This document shows, in pieces, positions 42,496 through 51,600 of a stretch of DNA of 64,000 bases. Both the position numbers and the translations under genes were made by a program. A model generated the notes under the pieces. The model had not been told where the DNA came from. It saw nothing but the letters and a program-made list of their open reading frames with translations, and did not search any database. Numbering within the stretch: position 1 is the first letter of the stretch; every line of letters begins with the position of its first letter. The stretch is from Gluconobacter sp. Gdi (lineage in GTDB: Bacteria; Pseudomonadota; Alphaproteobacteria; Acetobacterales; Acetobacteraceae). The DNA lies in NCBI RefSeq assembly GCF_014132155.1, contig NZ_BLJQ01000001.1:434001-498000 (forward strand). The letters are read 5' to 3'.

Positions 42496-43436
42496 TTTGG
42501 TGCCTGGCTGCTGTTGGCTTCGTTTGGAACGACTAGTCCCTGAATAGGAGAGTCAGATCCTGGCAGCATCGTGGCAATGCCGGTCTTCATATTGACGATA
42601 GCCTGAGACCCGTTGTTCTGGTTCTGGCCCTGCGTCACATGCACGTGGCCGATCAGGCGGGCGATCTGGCTGGCAAAGACATAGACGCCTCTGTCCCCGG
42701 TTGCTGTCTGGGTCGGGGTGCGCAGCACGACATGGCCCCAGCCATAAGCACGATCCAGTTTTGAAGAACCACCCCCAAGAGGGCTGCCGTCGCTTTTCGC
42801 AGGCTGGGCCTGTCCTGCGGGTGCAGGGGAGTCCGGTGCACTGAAGGAGACCAGCACGTCAGCCTTGATCTGGCGCCCGTCATTGGTGGTGACAGTTGCG
42901 TTTCCACGACCGACCGACATGCGGGTTTTGGAGTGATATTCCATGACGTCACGCGCAGTGAGCACATCCTGCGGCGTCGTAAGTTTCAGGTTCTTGCCAG
43001 TCATGACCATGACGGCCTGATCCATGTCATACAGGGCACGGTCGCCCCAGCCCTGGTCCGTCTGGTTATAGATATGGACGTGACCGCGAGCTTCGATGCG
43101 GTACAGCTCAAGGGAGCCACCCATCGGGTCGGCTTCACCCGTCTGTCCATTTGCCGACGGCGGCGGTGTGGCTGGCTGCCCCTGTGGAGCCGCTTTCTTG
43201 CGCAGATAGCCAATCAGCGTATCGGCATCGACCGTTACATCCCCTCGTACGGCGCGGGCACCGCCAGTCAAGGTAACTGTCTGGGCGTTCCGGTCGTAGA
43301 TTTCCTCGCTTTTCCAGAACAGCTTAACGGCCTCGCCATGAGACATATCCAGCCCATCCGCATAAGCGGCAGGTGTGGCGGTAGTGGCGAGGAGAAGTCC
43401 TGCAACGGGAAGCAGTCTGGCGATGCGGCTCATCAT
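42492..43436 (-). CDS. lptA: LPS transport periplasmic protein LptA
   Basis: A 314-residue exported protein: signal peptide (MSRIARLLPVAGLLLATTAT PAAYA region), then OstA/LptA beta-jellyroll segments (AVKLFWKSEEIYDRNAQTVT, GDVTVDADTLIGYL, LYRIEARGHVHIYN, WGDRALYDMDQAVMVM, LTARDVMEYHSKTRMSVGRG). It forms the periplasmic bridge for LPS. It is longer than E. coli LptA (185) because of two Pro/Gly/Ser-rich inserts (about 92-106 and 205-225). Coupled by overlaps to lptC and lptB. Confidence 0.88.
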   Translation of the reverse strand: MMSRIARLLPVAGLLLATTATPAAYADGLDMSHGEAVKLFWKSEEIYDRNAQTVTLTGGARAVRGDVTVDADTLIGYLRKKAAPQGQPATPPPSANGQTGEADPMGGSLELYRIEARGHVHIYNQTDQGWGDRALYDMDQAVMVMTGKNLKLTTPQDVLTARDVMEYHSKTRMSVGRGNATVTTNDGRQIKADVLVSFSAPDSPAPAGQAQPAKSDGSPLGGGSSKLDRAYGWGHVVLRTPTQTATGDRGVYVFASQIARLIGHVHVTQGQNQNNGSQAIVNMKTGIATMLPGSDSPIQGLVVPNEANSSQAPK

Positions 43437-44203
43437 TTCTCTGTCTTGGCTCCTTCCTGGCGGAGGCGGGCCGCCATGGAAGGGGGGCCGTTATCGTCGT
43501 TGCGGACCGTCAGACCCGGCCCTGTAAACTGCATGATACCTGCATGCTGGTCCAGGAAATAGCCCTGCGCGTCCTGCTTGCCAAATGGGCCTTCGGCATG
43601 GACCCAGTCGCGGGATGCAATAACGTCCTGCTTCAGGTCCATATCGGCGGAAGGGCCGTTCATGAGCGTCCCGTCATCGCGGTAAAGCACCACGTTGTCG
43701 TCCAGATTCAAGGTCTGCTCGTGCTGCATGTAGACGCCACGGTCCGCCTTGATATGCGCCCAGGAATTACCTGCCAGCTCGATATCCGCCACCGGATCAA
43801 CCAGATCTACACGGTCCGGGCCTTCCTGATGCGTAACGCGTGCCGTGATCATGTACAGGTGGTTATGGGCGTCCAGACCGCGATAGACGGCATTTTCCAT
43901 ATTGCCGCTCTCAACGCGCAGGCGGGCCATTTCTTTCAGAGCGGCGCGGTTCTGATTGACGAGATGAGAGATCTCGGGCCACGCCGCAATTGAGCTCAGC
44001 AAAACAAGTGCAAGCCCCGGGAGTGCCCATTTGGCGAACCCCAGAAGAGAACGGCGGCGGGCCAGCTCTTCCGGATTTGGGGCGGTCCGTACCTTCTGGA
44101 ATGCTGCACGGCGCAGGGCGTCAAGCTTGGCGAGGCTTTCGCTCCGGTTTCCTGAAAAGTCGTCCCGTTTGGGGCGTTTGTCATCCTTGGACGAGTCGGT
44201 CAT
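43433..44203 (-). CDS. lptC: LPS export periplasmic protein LptC
   Basis: A 256-residue protein anchored by one N-terminal helix (about residues 53-70, WALPGLALVLLSSIAAW) after a basic cytoplasmic tail, with a periplasmic jellyroll domain (RVTHQEGPDRVDLVDPVADI ... YMQHEQTLNLDDNVVLYRDD). LptC passes LPS from LptBFG to LptA. Start ATG 44203 overlaps the kdsD stop by four bases. Confidence 0.9.
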   Translation of the reverse strand: MTDSSKDDKRPKRDDFSGNRSESLAKLDALRRAAFQKVRTAPNPEELARRRSLLGFAKWALPGLALVLLSSIAAWPEISHLVNQNRAALKEMARLRVESGNMENAVYRGLDAHNHLYMITARVTHQEGPDRVDLVDPVADIELAGNSWAHIKADRGVYMQHEQTLNLDDNVVLYRDDGTLMNGPSADMDLKQDVIASRDWVHAEGPFGKQDAQGYFLDQHAGIMQFTGPGLTVRNDDNGPPSMAARLRQEGAKTEK

Positions 44204-45186
44204 GCCAGGCCCGCCCTCAGGAGATCGTGCAGGTGAATGATGCCCTGTGGGCGTCTGTCCTCTCCAACGACGAAAAGACTCGTGATCGGTTTGGAGCGTG
44301 CATTCATAAGGAGAAGGACGTCCTGTGCCAGGGTCGAGGGGGCTGTCGTGGTTGGAGAGAGATTCATGACCTCTTCCGCCGTGGTCGTGTCAAGATCGCT
44401 GTGGAGGGCCCGTCGGAGATCCGCATCCGTGATGAGACCGCACAGCACGCCATTTTCGTCTGTCACGCCCATGCAGCCAAAGGCTTTGTGCGTCATTTCC
44501 AGAATGACCGAACGAAGCGAGAGAGATTTTTCCCCGAGTGGAAGAGCCTCTCCGGTGTGCATGAGTTCCCGCACCGGGCGCAAACGCGCTCCCAGACGGC
44601 CGCCTGGGTGAAACACGCTGAAGTCGTTAGCTGTGAAGCCGCGTTTTTCCAGAAGAGCTATGGCCAGCGCGTCTCCAAGGGCAAGCTGAAGAAGCGTGCT
44701 CGTGGTTGGTGCCAGCCCCATGGGGCAGGCTTCTCTGGCGGGAGGGAGAACCAGAGTAATCTTGGCGGCGCGGGCCAGAGCCGAGGTTTCGACGGATGTT
44801 ATGGCAATCACATCCAGCTGTCTGTGCGACGCATACGACAGAATTGCGGCAAGTTCTGTGGTTTCGCCGGAATTCGAGAGAGCAAGGATGACATCCCCTG
44901 CCGCCACCATGCCCAGATCACCATGCGCGGCTTCTGCGGGGTGAACGAAAAGAGAGGGAGTTCCGGTAGAGGCAAGGGTGGCTTGGATCTTGCGGCCAAT
45001 ATGACCGGACTTCCCGATCCCCGTGACAATCAGCCGGCCAGAACAGAGAAGGATCCGCTCAATGGCGTGGCTGAAAGCTTGACCCAGAGAGCCGCCGAGG
45101 GCGCTTTCGAGCGCTTCAAGCCCCTGTCGCTCGACAGCAAGAGTGTGCAGGGCCGAGGGAAGGGGCGAGGTAGCCGGGTTTATCAT
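44200..45186 (-). CDS. kdsD: Arabinose-5-phosphate isomerase (KdsD/KpsF)
   Basis: A 328-residue enzyme converting ribulose 5-phosphate to arabinose 5-phosphate, precursor of KDO for the LPS core. An N-terminal SIS domain (about 35-185, GRLIVTGIGKSGHIGRKIQA, PAEAAHGDLGMVAAGDVILA) precedes two CBS domains (about 205-325, with AFGCMGVTDENGVLCGLITD and SLFVVGEDRRPQGIIHLHDLL, quoted in part). It sits upstream of lptC, the classic LPS gene order. Confidence 0.94.
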   Translation of the reverse strand: MINPATSPLPSALHTLAVERQGLEALESALGGSLGQAFSHAIERILLCSGRLIVTGIGKSGHIGRKIQATLASTGTPSLFVHPAEAAHGDLGMVAAGDVILALSNSGETTELAAILSYASHRQLDVIAITSVETSALARAAKITLVLPPAREACPMGLAPTTSTLLQLALGDALAIALLEKRGFTANDFSVFHPGGRLGARLRPVRELMHTGEALPLGEKSLSLRSVILEMTHKAFGCMGVTDENGVLCGLITDADLRRALHSDLDTTTAEEVMNLSPTTTAPSTLAQDVLLLMNARSKPITSLFVVGEDRRPQGIIHLHDLLRAGLA

Positions 45187-45207
45187 GTCGGGGCGCAGTG
45201 TAGGCGA

Positions 45208-45852
45208 TTACGCGCGGTGTGCGAAGATGTCGGGCTCGTCGTAGCCCAGAAGATCCAGACGGGTGCGCGCTGAAAGGAAGTCGAAGCAGGCCTGAGCCAG
45301 CTCCCGGCGCTCTTCCCGGATCAGCATGGCCTCAAGCTTGTCCCACAGGGCATGGAGATAGAGCACGTCAGATGCAGCATAGCGCTTCTGGTCGTCCGTC
45401 AGGGTTTCAGCGCCCCAGTCCGAGCTCTGCTGGTGCTTGCTGATTTCGACGCCAAGCAGGTCGCGGCACAGATAGGCCAGTCCATGACGGTCCGTGAACG
45501 TATAGACGAGGCGGGCAGCGATCTTGGTGCAGATGACGGAAGAGATCGTGATGCCAAAGGCTTTCTGGAGCACGGCCACGTCAAAGCGGGCGAAGTGCAT
45601 CAGCTTGGTGATCGAGTCATCCGAAAGGAAGGCTTTGAGATTAGGGCAATCATAGCCACGGCCACCCATGGAGACAGGCTTGATCTGCACGAGATGTGCT
45701 TCACCGTCACCGGCGGAAAGCTGCACAAGGCAGAGGCGATCTCTGTAGGGATTGAGACCCATGGTCTCGGTATCTATGGCGACAACAGGGCCAATATCAA
45801 AATCTTCCGGCAGGTCGCCGTCATGAAGATGGATGGCGTTCTGCTGGCTCAT
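45208..45852 (-). CDS. rnd: Ribonuclease D, short form
   Basis: A 214-residue DEDDy 3'-5' exoribonuclease. Exo I VVAIDTETMGLNP, Exo II LMHFARFDVAVLQ, Exo III RYAASDVLYLHALW with the catalytic Tyr and Asp. The HRDC domains found in the long E. coli enzyme are missing, as in most alphaproteobacterial RNase D. It probably trims 3' ends of tRNA precursors. It lies 62 bases downstream of tRNA-Leu on the same strand. Confidence 0.92.
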   Translation of the reverse strand: MSQQNAIHLHDGDLPEDFDIGPVVAIDTETMGLNPYRDRLCLVQLSAGDGEAHLVQIKPVSMGGRGYDCPNLKAFLSDDSITKLMHFARFDVAVLQKAFGITISSVICTKIAARLVYTFTDRHGLAYLCRDLLGVEISKHQQSSDWGAETLTDDQKRYAASDVLYLHALWDKLEAMLIREERRELAQACFDFLSARTRLDLLGYDEPDIFAHRA

Positions 45853-45914
45853 TTTGTTGTCACCGAATTTTTATGAACTCAGAGGGGAAGGTTCTTAATG
45901 AACCTGACCGTCTG

Positions 45915-46001
45915 TGGTGCCCAGAAGAAGACTCGAACTTCCACGTCCTTTCGGACACAGGTACCTGAAACCTGCGCGTCTACCAATTCCGCCATCTGGG
46001 C
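45915..46001 (-). tRNA. tRNA-Leu (anticodon CAG)
   Basis: An 87-nt tRNA read on the minus strand from GCCCAGATGG to the encoded CCA. The acceptor arm pairs GCCCAGA with TCTGGGC, the D arm contains GAATTGGTAGACGC, the anticodon stem is CAGGT/ACCTG around TTCAGGT (CAG at positions 34-36), a long variable arm follows (class II), and the T arm has GTTCGAGTC. These are the features of tRNA-Leu. Confidence 0.95.
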
Positions 46002-46056
46002 TCAGAAAGCACCGGGTTTTTTCAGTTTCCTGAGGCATCCCGGGTTGGTGAAGAGG

Positions 46057-46085
46057 CGTTTACATCGACTGAATGAGAGCGTCAA
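46057..46085 (-). promoter_or_regulatory. Candidate promoter of tRNA-Leu (and rnd)
   Basis: On the minus strand TTGACG (46085-46080), a 17-base spacer and TAAACG (46062-46057). The -35 is good (5/6), the -10 weak (3/6). Transcription would begin about 50 nt before the tRNA. Confidence 0.4.
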
Positions 46086-46111
46086 CAGTTGGAATGAAAG
46101 AAAACAGGGAA

Positions 46112-47068
46112 ATGGAAAAACTTTTTTCGGGTGCCGGGCAGCAGAAGGTCGCTGTCATTGGTGGTGGTGGTTTTATCGGGCGCAGCCTGGTGAGAAAGCT
46201 GGTTGCTACAGGGCATGTCGTTCGTGTGGGGAGTCAGGATCCCGAAAAAATTCAGGGGCTTGGAAAGGCGCGTGGAACAGGGCGCGTCGAGTTCCTGAAA
46301 ACGTCAGTCAATGATGCACCGCAGCTTGATTGTCTGTTTGATGGTGTGGACGCTGTCATCAATCTTGTGTCTGTCATGACGCCAGATGTGCAGACTCTGC
46401 ATCGCATTAATGTTGAGGGCGCTCGGCTCGCAGCTGTGCGGGCGCATCTGGCAGGTGTGAAGCACTACGTTCATATGTCTGCCATCGGTGCTTCTTTGAC
46501 GTCTCCAGGGGCATATGGTCGGAGTAAAGCAGCTGCAGAACGTGTCGTACGGGACGTTTTTCCTGATGCGCGTCTGCTTCGCCCGTCTGTGGTGTTCGGG
46601 ACGGACGACAGTTTCTTTAATCTGTTCGCCTTGATTGGAGCGCTGTCACCCGTCCTGCCAGTTTTTGCTGGTCGCACATATTATCAGCCGGTATTTGTGG
46701 AAGATGTTGCAGAAGCAGCGCTACGACTTCTGCAACCGGAGAATGCAGGTCTAACGGTTGAGGCCGGTGGTCCCGATATCCTGAGTATGCGTGAGCTTAT
46801 GGCGTTCGTACTCGAAGCGTCGGGTCGTAAAAGAATCCTGCTTCCGATCCCGCAAGTGGTAGCCCGCCTTGAAGCGACTGTTCTAGAGAAGTTGCCCGGC
46901 CATCTGCTGACACGGGACCAAGTGGCCATGATGTCTGTCGATAATGTCGTTCAGCCGGGAGCTGAGACCTTGCAGACACTCGGAATCCATCCGGCATCAA
47001 TGGGAATGGTGGTTCCGGGGTATCTGAATGGAAGCGTCTGTAAGCTTTATCGCCAGCTAAAAGCCTGA
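46112..47068 (+). CDS. NAD(P)H-binding short-chain dehydrogenase, complex I NDUFA9 subunit family
   Basis: About 318 residues. A Rossmann loop near the start (VAVIGGGGFIGRSLVRKLVA) and an extended SDR core: DGVDAVINLVSVMTPDVQTL, HMSAIGASLTSPGAYGRSKA with a YxxxK pair. Members of this family are accessory to respiratory complex I or quinone synthesis in alphaproteobacteria. The C-terminal half (RILLPIPQVVARLEATVLEK) is typical. The start is uncertain: ATGs at 46073, 46094 and 46112 lack good ribosome sites, and I choose the last because it leaves the shortest tail. Confidence 0.82.
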   Translation: MEKLFSGAGQQKVAVIGGGGFIGRSLVRKLVATGHVVRVGSQDPEKIQGLGKARGTGRVEFLKTSVNDAPQLDCLFDGVDAVINLVSVMTPDVQTLHRINVEGARLAAVRAHLAGVKHYVHMSAIGASLTSPGAYGRSKAAAERVVRDVFPDARLLRPSVVFGTDDSFFNLFALIGALSPVLPVFAGRTYYQPVFVEDVAEAALRLLQPENAGLTVEAGGPDILSMRELMAFVLEASGRKRILLPIPQVVARLEATVLEKLPGHLLTRDQVAMMSVDNVVQPGAETLQTLGIHPASMGMVVPGYLNGSVCKLYRQLKA

Positions 47069-47244
47069 TTGGTCCGTATCGGACCTATAAAATGTGACAC
47101 TGACGCAAGAAAAGTGACGCTATGAGGCTGGTTTTTTTATATTGGTAAGTGTTGCTGACTATTATCGCGTAAACTGACGGAATAGCTGGTATTCCACAAA
47201 TTTCGTACGCTTGGCGTGCGTTCTGTTTTTAGGAGGCACGGCGC

Positions 47245-48678
47245 ATGGCCGAACGGATGTTGCAGTTCGTCAATCACCCACAGATCCTTCCGGAGAAGCG
47301 TGACGCTGCCGAGCGTCGTGCAGACTTTGGAGAGATTTACCGTGGGTTTGCGATGAGCCGCGCTGAAGAGCAGGCCTCTCGCTGCTCTCAGTGTGGAATT
47401 CCGTTCTGCTCCGTGCATTGCCCGCTGGGCAACAACATCCCGGACTGGCTGAAGCTGACGGCGGAAGACCGTTTACAGGAGGCCTATGAGATGTCTTCGG
47501 CTACCAACACCTTTCCGGAGATTTGCGGCCGCATCTGCCCGCAGGATCGCCTGTGTGAAGGCAACTGCGTGATCCAGAAGGGCTTCGAGAGCGTCACGAT
47601 CGGTGCTGTCGAACGCTTTATTACGGAAAATGCTTTTGAGCAGGGCTGGGTGCAGCCGCGTCTGCCGGATCGTGAACTCAAAGTCAGTGTTGGCGTCGTG
47701 GGTTCCGGCCCCGCCGGTCTTGCCTGTGCAGAGCGTCTGCGGGCACGCGGGTATGAGGTTCATGTTTATGAACGTCAGGACCGTGTGGGCGGCCTGCTGA
47801 CGTACGGTATTCCGAGCTTCAAGCTGGAAAAGCATGTCGTGGCCCGTCGTCACAAGCTGCTGGAAGAGCAGGGCATCATCTTCCACCTTTCCACACCAAT
47901 CGGTGCGGGTGAGGGGGAGACCTCGCTGGATGATTTACGGACGCGTCATAACGCAGTGTTCCTTGGAACGGGCGTGTATCGTTCGCGCTCCGTGGATGTT
48001 CCGGGTGCAGACCTGAACGGCGTTGTGGATGCGATTGACTTCCTGACGGCCTCGAACCGTCGCGGATATGACGAAGACCCCGGCGAAGATGCAGCGCTGC
48101 ATGCCAAGGGCCGTCGTGTTGTTGTCATTGGTGGTGGTGATACGGCCATGGACTGCGTTCGGACGTCTATCCGTCAGGACGCCGAAAAGGTCACCTGTGT
48201 CTATCGTCGTGACCGTGCGAACATGCCGGGCTCTCGTCAGGAAGTTTACAACGCTGAAGAAGAAGGCGCGAACTTCGAGTGGCTGGCTGCACCGGAAGAA
48301 TTCTTGGGCGAAAGCACCGTTGAAGGTGTGAAGGTGCTGAAAATGCGTCTTGGTGCACCGGATGCCACAGGCCGCCGCTCTATCGAAGGCACGGGCCAGC
48401 ATTCCATTATTGAAGGCGACCTTGTGATCCGCGCGCTGGGTTTCGATCCGGAAGACCTGCCGGGCCAGTGGCAGCAGCCGGAACTTGCCGTGACGCGTTG
48501 GGGCACGCTGACGGTTCCGCCGGGCGGCTTCCAGACCAGCCTGCCGGGCGTGTTCGCTGGCGGCGATATTGTACGCGGTGCCAGCCTCGTTGTCTGGGCC
48601 ATCAAGGACGGCCGTGATGCGGCTGATGCAATTCACCTTTCTCTGACCGAGACCCTGGCGCTGGAGGCCGCGGAATGA
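47245..48678 (+). CDS. gltD: Glutamate synthase (NADPH) small subunit
   Basis: A 477-residue flavoprotein that passes electrons from NADPH to the large subunit. The N-terminal Fe-S domain has CSQCGIPFCSVHCPLGNNIP and CGRICPQDRLCEGNC; then the FAD site VGVVGSGPAGLACAERLRARG and the NADPH site VVVIGGGDTAMDCVRTSIRQ. ATG 47245 has AGGAGG upstream. Overlaps gltB by four bases. Glutamate synthase with glutamine synthetase is the main ammonium assimilation route. The order gltD-gltB is the reverse of E. coli. Confidence 0.96.
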   Translation: MAERMLQFVNHPQILPEKRDAAERRADFGEIYRGFAMSRAEEQASRCSQCGIPFCSVHCPLGNNIPDWLKLTAEDRLQEAYEMSSATNTFPEICGRICPQDRLCEGNCVIQKGFESVTIGAVERFITENAFEQGWVQPRLPDRELKVSVGVVGSGPAGLACAERLRARGYEVHVYERQDRVGGLLTYGIPSFKLEKHVVARRHKLLEEQGIIFHLSTPIGAGEGETSLDDLRTRHNAVFLGTGVYRSRSVDVPGADLNGVVDAIDFLTASNRRGYDEDPGEDAALHAKGRRVVVIGGGDTAMDCVRTSIRQDAEKVTCVYRRDRANMPGSRQEVYNAEEEGANFEWLAAPEEFLGESTVEGVKVLKMRLGAPDATGRRSIEGTGQHSIIEGDLVIRALGFDPEDLPGQWQQPELAVTRWGTLTVPPGGFQTSLPGVFAGGDIVRGASLVVWAIKDGRDAADAIHLSLTETLALEAAE

Positions 48679-51600
48679 CACAGAACACCGATTTCATCCG
48701 CGAATACACTGAGAACGTCGAGCGCCTGAAAGGTCTGTATGACCCGACGCAGGAGCGCGATTCCTGTGGTGTGGGCCTTGTGGCAGCTCTGGATGGCAAG
48801 CCGTCCCGCGCTGTTGTGAAGGCCGGTATCGAAGCGCTGGGCAACATCTGGCATCGTGGTGCTGTCGATGCTGATGGCAAGACGGGCGATGGCGCAGGTA
48901 TCCATGTCGAAATCCCGCAGGATTTCTTCGCCGAAGCCATCCATAACAGTTCCAGCGATGACACGATCGACGGTCGCATTGCCGTTGGCATGGTGTTCCT
49001 GCCGAAGACGGATCTGGCGTCGCAGGAAGCCGGTCGTCAGATCATCGAAACCGAGGTTCTGAACTTCGGCTATGGAATTTATGGTTGGCGTCAGGTGCCG
49101 ATCGACACGGCCTGCATTGGCGAGAAGGCCAACCAGACGCGCCCCGAGATCGAACAGATCATGATCCGCAATACGCTGGCTCGCTCGGAAGATGAGTTCG
49201 AGCGTGACCTGTATGTGCTGCGTCGTCGCATCGAGAAGCAGGCGACAAGCCAGCAGGTGGATCTGTATATCTGTTCGCTGTCCTGCCGCTCTGTCATCTA
49301 CAAGGGCATGTTCCTTGCCGAGAACCTGACGGACTTCTTTCCGGATCTTCTGGACGAGCGCTTCGTCTCACGGTTCGCGATCTACCATCAGCGTTACTCG
49401 ACCAATACGTTCCCGACCTGGAAGCTGGCCCAGCCGTTCCGCAAGGTGGCGCATAACGGCGAGATCAACACGATCTCCGGCAACACTAATTGGATGCGGT
49501 CGCACGAAACGCGCCTGTCACACGCGGCACTCGATCCTTACATGGAGGATCTGAAGCCGGTCGTGCAGGCTGCCGGCTCGGATACGGCTGCGCTGGATAA
49601 CGTCTTCGAACTCATGACCTTCGGTGGCCGCAGTGCTCCGATGGCCAAGATGATGCTGATTCCAGCATCCAGCGGTGCGAACTCTGCGATTTCTCCGGCA
49701 GCTCGGGCTATGTTCCGCTACTGCAATGCGGTGATCGAACCTTGGGATGGCCCGGCCGCAGTCTGTGCGACGGATGGTCGCTGGGTCATCGCTGGGCTGG
49801 ATCGTGCGGGTCTGCGTCCGCTGCGGTACTCCATCACGAATGACAACCTGCTGATCGTGGGGTCGGAAGCGGGCATGGTCCGTGTGCCGGAAGCGCGCAT
49901 TCAGCGTCGCGGGCGCCTTGGTCCGGGGCAGACACTGGCGCTCGACCTCAAGGAAGGTCGCCTCTACCAGCCGGATGAACTGCTTGAAATGCTGGCCTCT
50001 CGTCAGGATTTCCAGTCCTGGGTCAAGCGCATCCGCAATATCGAGCCGATCGTGCGTGATGTGGTCGAGCCGGAAGGTATGGCTGCGGACGTGCTGCGTC
50101 GCCAGCAGATGGCCGTCAGCCTGACGCATGAAGAGCTCGAAACCATTCTTCACCCGATGGTCGAGACGGCTGCTGAAGCCCTAGGGTCCATGGGTGACGA
50201 CACGCCGCTTCAGGTTCTGTCCAAGATCTACCGTGGTCTGTCGCATTATTTCCGTCAGGGCTTCAGTCAGGTTACGAACCCGCCGATCGACTCCCTGCGT
50301 GAAACGCGGGTGATGAGCCTGATCACGCGTCTGGGCAATCTGGGGAACATTCTCGACGAGCGCCCGGAACAGTGCGATCTGCTTCAGCTTCCCAGCCCGG
50401 TTCTGACGGTTGGTGAGTTTGATGAACTGCGGAAAGTCTGCGGTGAGAATGCAGCCTCGATCGACTGTACTTTCCCAGTTGGGGACGGCGAGGAAGGTCT
50501 GCGTGCGGCGATCGCGTCCATCCGCGTTCAGGCGGAGGATCATGTCCGTGGCGGTTGCACCCATCTGTTCCTGACGGATGAGAACACTGGGCCGGATCGT
50601 GTGGCCGTGCCGATGATCCTTGCGACGGCTGCCGTGCATGTTCACCTTGTGCGTCATTCCCTGCGTACGTTCACGTCCCTGAACGTGCGGACGTCCAGCG
50701 CCATCGACGTTCACGCCATTGCCGTGACGATCGGTGTTGGTGCGACGACGGTGAACCCGGCTCTGGCCCAGCACAGCATCGCGGACCGTCTGCGTCGTGG
50801 CCTGTTTGGCCAGATGACGATGCGTGAGGCGATGGAGCGTTACCGCAAAGCGGTGGATAAGGGTCTGCTCAAGATCATGTCCAAGTTCGGGATTTCCATC
50901 ATCTCGGCTTACCGCGGCGGTTACAACTTTGAAGCCATTGGTCTGTCCCGTGCGTTGGTGGCTGAGTTCTTCCCAGGCATGCCGTCGCGTATTTCCGGCA
51001 TTGGCCTGCCGGGTATCGCCCGCAATATCCTGAAGGCTCATGCGGCTGCATGGGATCAGAAGGTTGAAGCGCTTCCGGTCGGTGGCCGCTATAAGCTGCG
51101 CCGTCAGGGCGAGACGCATGCGTTCTCCGGCCAGCTTGTGCATATGCTGCAAAGCGCTGTTTCGGCCAACAGCTACACGCTGTATCGCCGTTACGCGGAT
51201 GCCGTGCGTCAGATGCCGCCGGTCGCCCTGCGTGACCTGCTGGACTTCAAAGCTCCTCATGCACCGATCCCGGTGGACGAGGTTGAGAGCATCACGCAGA
51301 TCCGTCGTCGTCTTGTCGCGCCCGGCATCTCACTGGGTGCCCTGAGCCCGGAAGCGCATGAGACGCTGGCGATTGCCATGAACCGGATTGGCGCGAAGTC
51401 TGATTCCGGTGAAGGTGGCGAGGACGCCGAGCGTTCCAAGCCGCGCCCGAACGGGGACAATGCGTCTTCCGCGATCAAGCAGGTGGCGTCTGGCCGGTTC
51501 GGTGTGACCGCGCAGTATCTGAATGACTGCCGCGAGATCGAAATCAAGATGGCCCAGGGTGCGAAGCCGGGCGAGGGCGGACAGCTTCCGGGCTTCAAGG

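Noticed and set aside
47071-47085. Hairpin GGTCCG/CGGACC after the NDUFA9-like gene
   Set aside because: Six-base stem with a three-base loop but no T run; too weak to call a terminator.
50181-51260. Long open frame on the minus strand opposite gltB
   Set aside because: Shadow of a strongly coding G+C-rich gene; the protein is low in complexity (Arg, His, Thr rich) and resembles nothing.
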